This document shows, piece by piece, positions 62,401 to 64,000 of a stretch of DNA of 64,000 nucleotides (positions are counted from its first letter, which is position 1; each line of letters begins with the position of its first letter). The DNA is from Verrucomicrobiales bacterium (GTDB lineage: Bacteria > Verrucomicrobiota > Verrucomicrobiia > Verrucomicrobiales > DEV007). The translations under genes and the position numbers were made by a program. The notes beneath the pieces are model-generated. The model was not told where the DNA came from, made no database searches, and saw nothing but the letters and a program-made list of their open reading frames with translations. Where the stretch lies: NCBI GenBank assembly GCA_012960505.1, contig DUBC01000030.1:124001-188000 (forward strand). Reading direction: 5' to 3'.

Positions 62401-63676
62401 CCCGAACGACCGTAGTTCTGGTTACCCTGATAGGGGCATTGTAAACCCTCCCACGGGTTGGCTCAGGATCACTCCCATCCAGAGTATAACGGATCTCTGC
62501 TCCTTCAGTTGCACTTATGATTTCCAACTCAAAATCCTCATCAAAAAATCCCCGGTCAACACTGAACTGCGTATCACCAACAAAACCATCAAAGGTGTCT
62601 CCATTGTATCCCCGCGGAGAAGGCACTGCCAGGTAACCTGGACCTCCAAGTGACGGATCAGTGATTTTCTTACCGTGTAGTTCGGCAGTGATAAGCATGT
62701 CAGAACTTGTGATCCCCCCATTGAGCCCCTGTATGGCCAAGACGTTTGTGCCTTTGTTTAAAAGATGCGCAAAAGAAGTAACATTATAATCCTGAAATAC
62801 TACCGCCTCATTGTCGGAGTGATCAGTTGTCGCCTCCGAATCCCAAGTCAAGCCTCCAGGTGCATTAGCATCAGCAATCAATGTATCATTTAAATAAGCG
62901 ACAAACCCGTCATCATATTTCATCTTCAAAATCAATTCAGTAACAACATCAGGATCATCAACTTCGAAAGGAATACGGATATATGCCGAGTTATTAACTC
63001 CATTGAGAGCATTACCAAGATTTCCTCCATTCCCAAACTCATTGGAATATGTTGAGTTCTCGTCATACCCAATTCCCATCCGAGCTGATTCCCAATTCTC
63101 ATCGGAAAATTCAAGTGATGTCCAGTCATTGCCCAGCGAATCATTAGAAGGAATCAGCACTTTAACTTCTTGCTGAGAGCCAATGAGAACTGTAGGAGTC
63201 AAACCTCCACCCTGCATAAGACCATAAGAAATATCTTCATACTGGCCCGGGATAGGATCATCACCGGATCCGAACTCGGCCACTATGGTATTTCCATCAG
63301 ATTCAACAAGTGCCAGATACTCACCTTCACTTGAAAGCTTGAAGTTGGTGTGAAGTTCAGATCCCGGAACGCGTCGATTCTTCTCTGAAGCAAATATCAA
63401 TAGAAAACCACTCTCAGAAATATCAATCGCAGGAAATTTCCATTTCGTTAACGCACCAGAATCATCAGTTAGAAAATATCCGTCAAGATTGATAGGTTCG
63501 GAACCAGAATTAAATATCTCAATCCAGTCGGATGCGTCCCCGTCCTCATCCTCAAAGGCCTCCTTATTATTAGACATAAACTCAGTAATGTGCAAAGCCC
63601 CTTCCAAGGATGAACATGAAAGAAAGATCACTGAGAGGACTTGAATAAGAATAACTATGAGTGGGAGCGACTTCAT
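59429..63676 (-). CDS. Giant exported CotH / lamin-tail protein, copy 2
   Basis: A 1415-residue exported protein with the same order of domains as 54807-59036: signal peptide, lamin-tail, galactose-binding-like, chitobiase-like, CotH kinase (about 490-810), chitobiase-like, galactose-binding-like, lamin-tail and the acidic verrucomicrobial tail. The CotH core is nearly identical between the copies over some 250 residues (for example D-V-M-D-L-R-S-G-S-H-D and the following segments). The N-terminal and second galactose-binding regions have drifted clearly, and this copy carries insertions such as S-F-G-G-G-G-P-A. The pattern suggests gene conversion or strong selection on the kinase core. Function as for copy 1; the neighbouring small gene is intact here. 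Confidence 0.9.
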   Translation of the reverse strand: MKSLPLIVILIQVLSVIFLSCSSLEGALHITEFMSNNKEAFEDEDGDASDWIEIFNSGSEPINLDGYFLTDDSGALTKWKFPAIDISESGFLLIFASEKNRRVPGSELHTNFKLSSEGEYLALVESDGNTIVAEFGSGDDPIPGQYEDISYGLMQGGGLTPTVLIGSQQEVKVLIPSNDSLGNDWTSLEFSDENWESARMGIGYDENSTYSNEFGNGGNLGNALNGVNNSAYIRIPFEVDDPDVVTELILKMKYDDGFVAYLNDTLIADANAPGGLTWDSEATTDHSDNEAVVFQDYNVTSFAHLLNKGTNVLAIQGLNGGITSSDMLITAELHGKKITDPSLGGPGYLAVPSPRGYNGDTFDGFVGDTQFSVDRGFFDEDFELEIISATEGAEIRYTLDGSDPEPTRGRVYNAPIRVTRTTVVRAMAHLPGSRPTNIDTQTYLFPEDVLDQSRMRTSVTQSRTLGPQMIDSLKSVPTVSIVTDDPSSFMNEGSGNIRSESPASVEMIFPDGTPGFQESGGLKHFGGYYTNFRKKSFRIGFRSQYGATKLNYPMFDGFNYKHYPPTDRFDVMDLRSGSHDMQSRGGYMSNRFTDDSMLEMGNLAPHGRFVHVYLNGNYWGQYHLRERWNADMASSYFGGPKADYDAVNLNDGFRNDEKVYDGTGVLWNETKQLASGSNAWDFNENHIDFANLIDFILLWVSGNSESEVRLLGSIVQGQPFRFQMKDADGFLRSPGHSVNTSGPLSLMSSSLINRNPDYAMLVADRIHMHFFNDGVLTPERNIARLQKRVDEARLGFIAESARWGDRFREYQNWLDYQQNLVNNHFPNLTNTMIGRFRSAGMYPEIIAPVFSQHGGSVSSDTALTMATDSDTIYYTTDGTDPRLSGGAMNPEAQIASFGGGGPAPVTYISSGYRWRYLDNGSNQGSAWSAKTFDDSAWSIGPSELGYGSDDEGSGTTLSFGPNSSSKYPTTYFRTSVEIPDPSLFFNFLLRIKYDDGIAVYINGKEAIRQNLASGASFTTFASSTVSDESGWKEVTLPSASFSAGTNVIAAEIHQGSGTSSDIRFDMFLRGETTQGGGDNVSDPLFLTSPLLLRARSYDSGSKEWSALNEAFFSIDSVPAGPDVLVISEINYHPYNPTRVEELEVSADRDDFEFIELFNAGTSAIDLTGVRFELGINFTFPDNTILAAGKYLLLVRDREAFEARYGASDVQTYEYTGRLSNDGEQLSVIDNGLDKIFDFTYNDQIPWPKVADGGGPSLILVGQDLNDPSSWVASRNQGGSPGEIEVETIPYAEWALQNAVQGGPEEDDDGDTVSNYLEYYFGSRPDLATDASSTHAGIQSIGGSNYLTLSFSRNVLARGSLEVQLSSDLRIWTTDPAMFETISNFDNGDGTAEVTVRYLTPVDDESKKVFLRLFVN

Positions 63677-63847
63677 AAGATTTGATTCCGGATTTAGCCT
63701 TTAAGCATTGGAATTATCTAAATCTAATATTGCGCCTTATTAATCCGTTGTACAAGCCTAGTTATTTTTTAATCATGATTTAGTATTCAAGAATCTTTAA
63801 TTAAGTTTAAGTTTAAGTGATTATTTATTTAAAAAAAAGAATACCAG

Positions 63848-64000
63848 ATGAAGAAACTTATCTTTTTAATGATTGCAGCAACTGCAGTATCGCTCTTTGC
63901 AGAAGAAAACACATGGACACCAACACTGGATCCAACCAAAGCCAAAGGTCTAATTGACAGTGTAAGAAAGCTCGAAGTATACCGGCACGGCATAAAAAAA
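63848..64000 (+). CDS. Small exported protein, 3' end outside window
   Basis: An open frame of 51 codons runs to the window edge. It starts with a signal peptide, M-K-K-L-I-F-L-M-I-A-A-T-A-V-S-L-F-A, and continues E-E-N-T-W-T-P-T-L-D-P-T-K-A-K-G-L-I-D, then K-L-E-V-Y-R-H-G-I-K-K. The protein family is not recognised. It is divergent from the CotH gene, 171 bp from its start, and has a degenerate sister at 59208-59396. The pairing of this gene with a CotH kinase in both units suggests they belong together, perhaps kinase and secreted substrate; this is speculation. Confidence 0.65.
   Translation, partial: MKKLIFLMIAATAVSLFAEENTWTPTLDPTKAKGLIDSVRKLEVYRHGIKK

Larger units (their letters stand above)
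59421..64000. repeat. Tandem segmental duplication, copy 2 (intact, runs off window)
   Basis: Second unit of the head-to-tail pair described at 54799-59396, with the CotH gene at 59429-63676 and the divergent intact small gene from 63848. The far end lies beyond the window, so the total number of tandem units cannot be known from this sequence. Confidence 0.85.

Noticed and set aside
1..64000. tRNA, rRNA, transposase, phage or restriction genes
   Set aside because: The window was scanned for T-arm-like ttcgaatc or gttcgaacc contexts and for typical mobile-element proteins; the few matches lie inside protein genes or lack a cloverleaf.

Overview
This window reads as a stretch of chromosome from a free-living, probably marine, member of the Verrucomicrobiota or a close PVC relative. 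That is inferred from gene content; no rRNA marker is present. The evidence is a dense set of exported proteins typical of that group: five sulfatases, a DUF1549/DUF1553 'planctomycete cytochrome' protein paired with a DUF1501 protein, DUF1080 proteins, Tat-exported Gfo/Idh/MocA oxidoreductases, cytochrome-propeller fusions, and two giant CotH/lamin-tail proteins whose C-terminal tail is common in Verrucomicrobia. The DNA is AT-leaning, most genes lack a clear Shine-Dalgarno sequence, and nearly every product carries a signal peptide. No tRNA, rRNA, insertion sequence, phage or CRISPR locus was found. Layout: 1-5.9 kb has a truncated cytochrome c/propeller gene, a secreted LamG-like protein and two sulfatases. 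6-15.2 kb is a + strand block of large secreted enzymes: an NHL propeller/beta-helix protein, an alginate-lyase-like/SGNH fusion and a propeller/diheme/ankyrin protein. 15.4-24.6 kb mixes a GC-richer TIM-barrel protein, an amidohydrolase, a candidate selenoprotein, a metzincin, two oxidoreductases, a BspA-type LRR protein and a repeat-bearing lipoprotein. 24.6-30.5 kb holds a PLD-like nuclease, a TPR protein split by a frameshift, a lipoprotein, a sugar kinase, a propeller protein and a PL10 pectate lyase. 30.5-42.1 kb is a - strand block: DUF1501, PSD1 protein, two sulfatases overlapping a PQQ-propeller gene, SGNH-DUF1080 and a ceramidase-like protein. 43.6-46.2 kb is a compact nitric-oxide-response module. 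46.4-54.7 kb carries assorted exported proteins, and 54.8-64 kb is a tandem duplication of a 4.6 kb unit. Most of the block works outside the cytoplasm on sulfated and acidic polysaccharides: lyases cut, sulfatases and SGNH esterases remove substituents, DUF1080 and Gfo/Idh/MocA proteins modify sugars, and cytochrome/propeller proteins probably handle electrons or bind substrate. The most striking observation is at 17864-18247. An in-frame TGA sits exactly where a thioredoxin-fold protein should have its first redox cysteine (U-x-x-C), the coding frame continues for 82 more codons, and a small hairpin of bacterial-SECIS type follows at the right distance. Second is the nitric-oxide module: an NsrR-like Rrf2 regulator, an exported metal-binding/truncated-globin fusion and a heme protein, with two matching 23-bp inverted repeats. 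Third is the tandem CotH duplication, in which one copy of a small divergent gene has decayed to a pseudogene.
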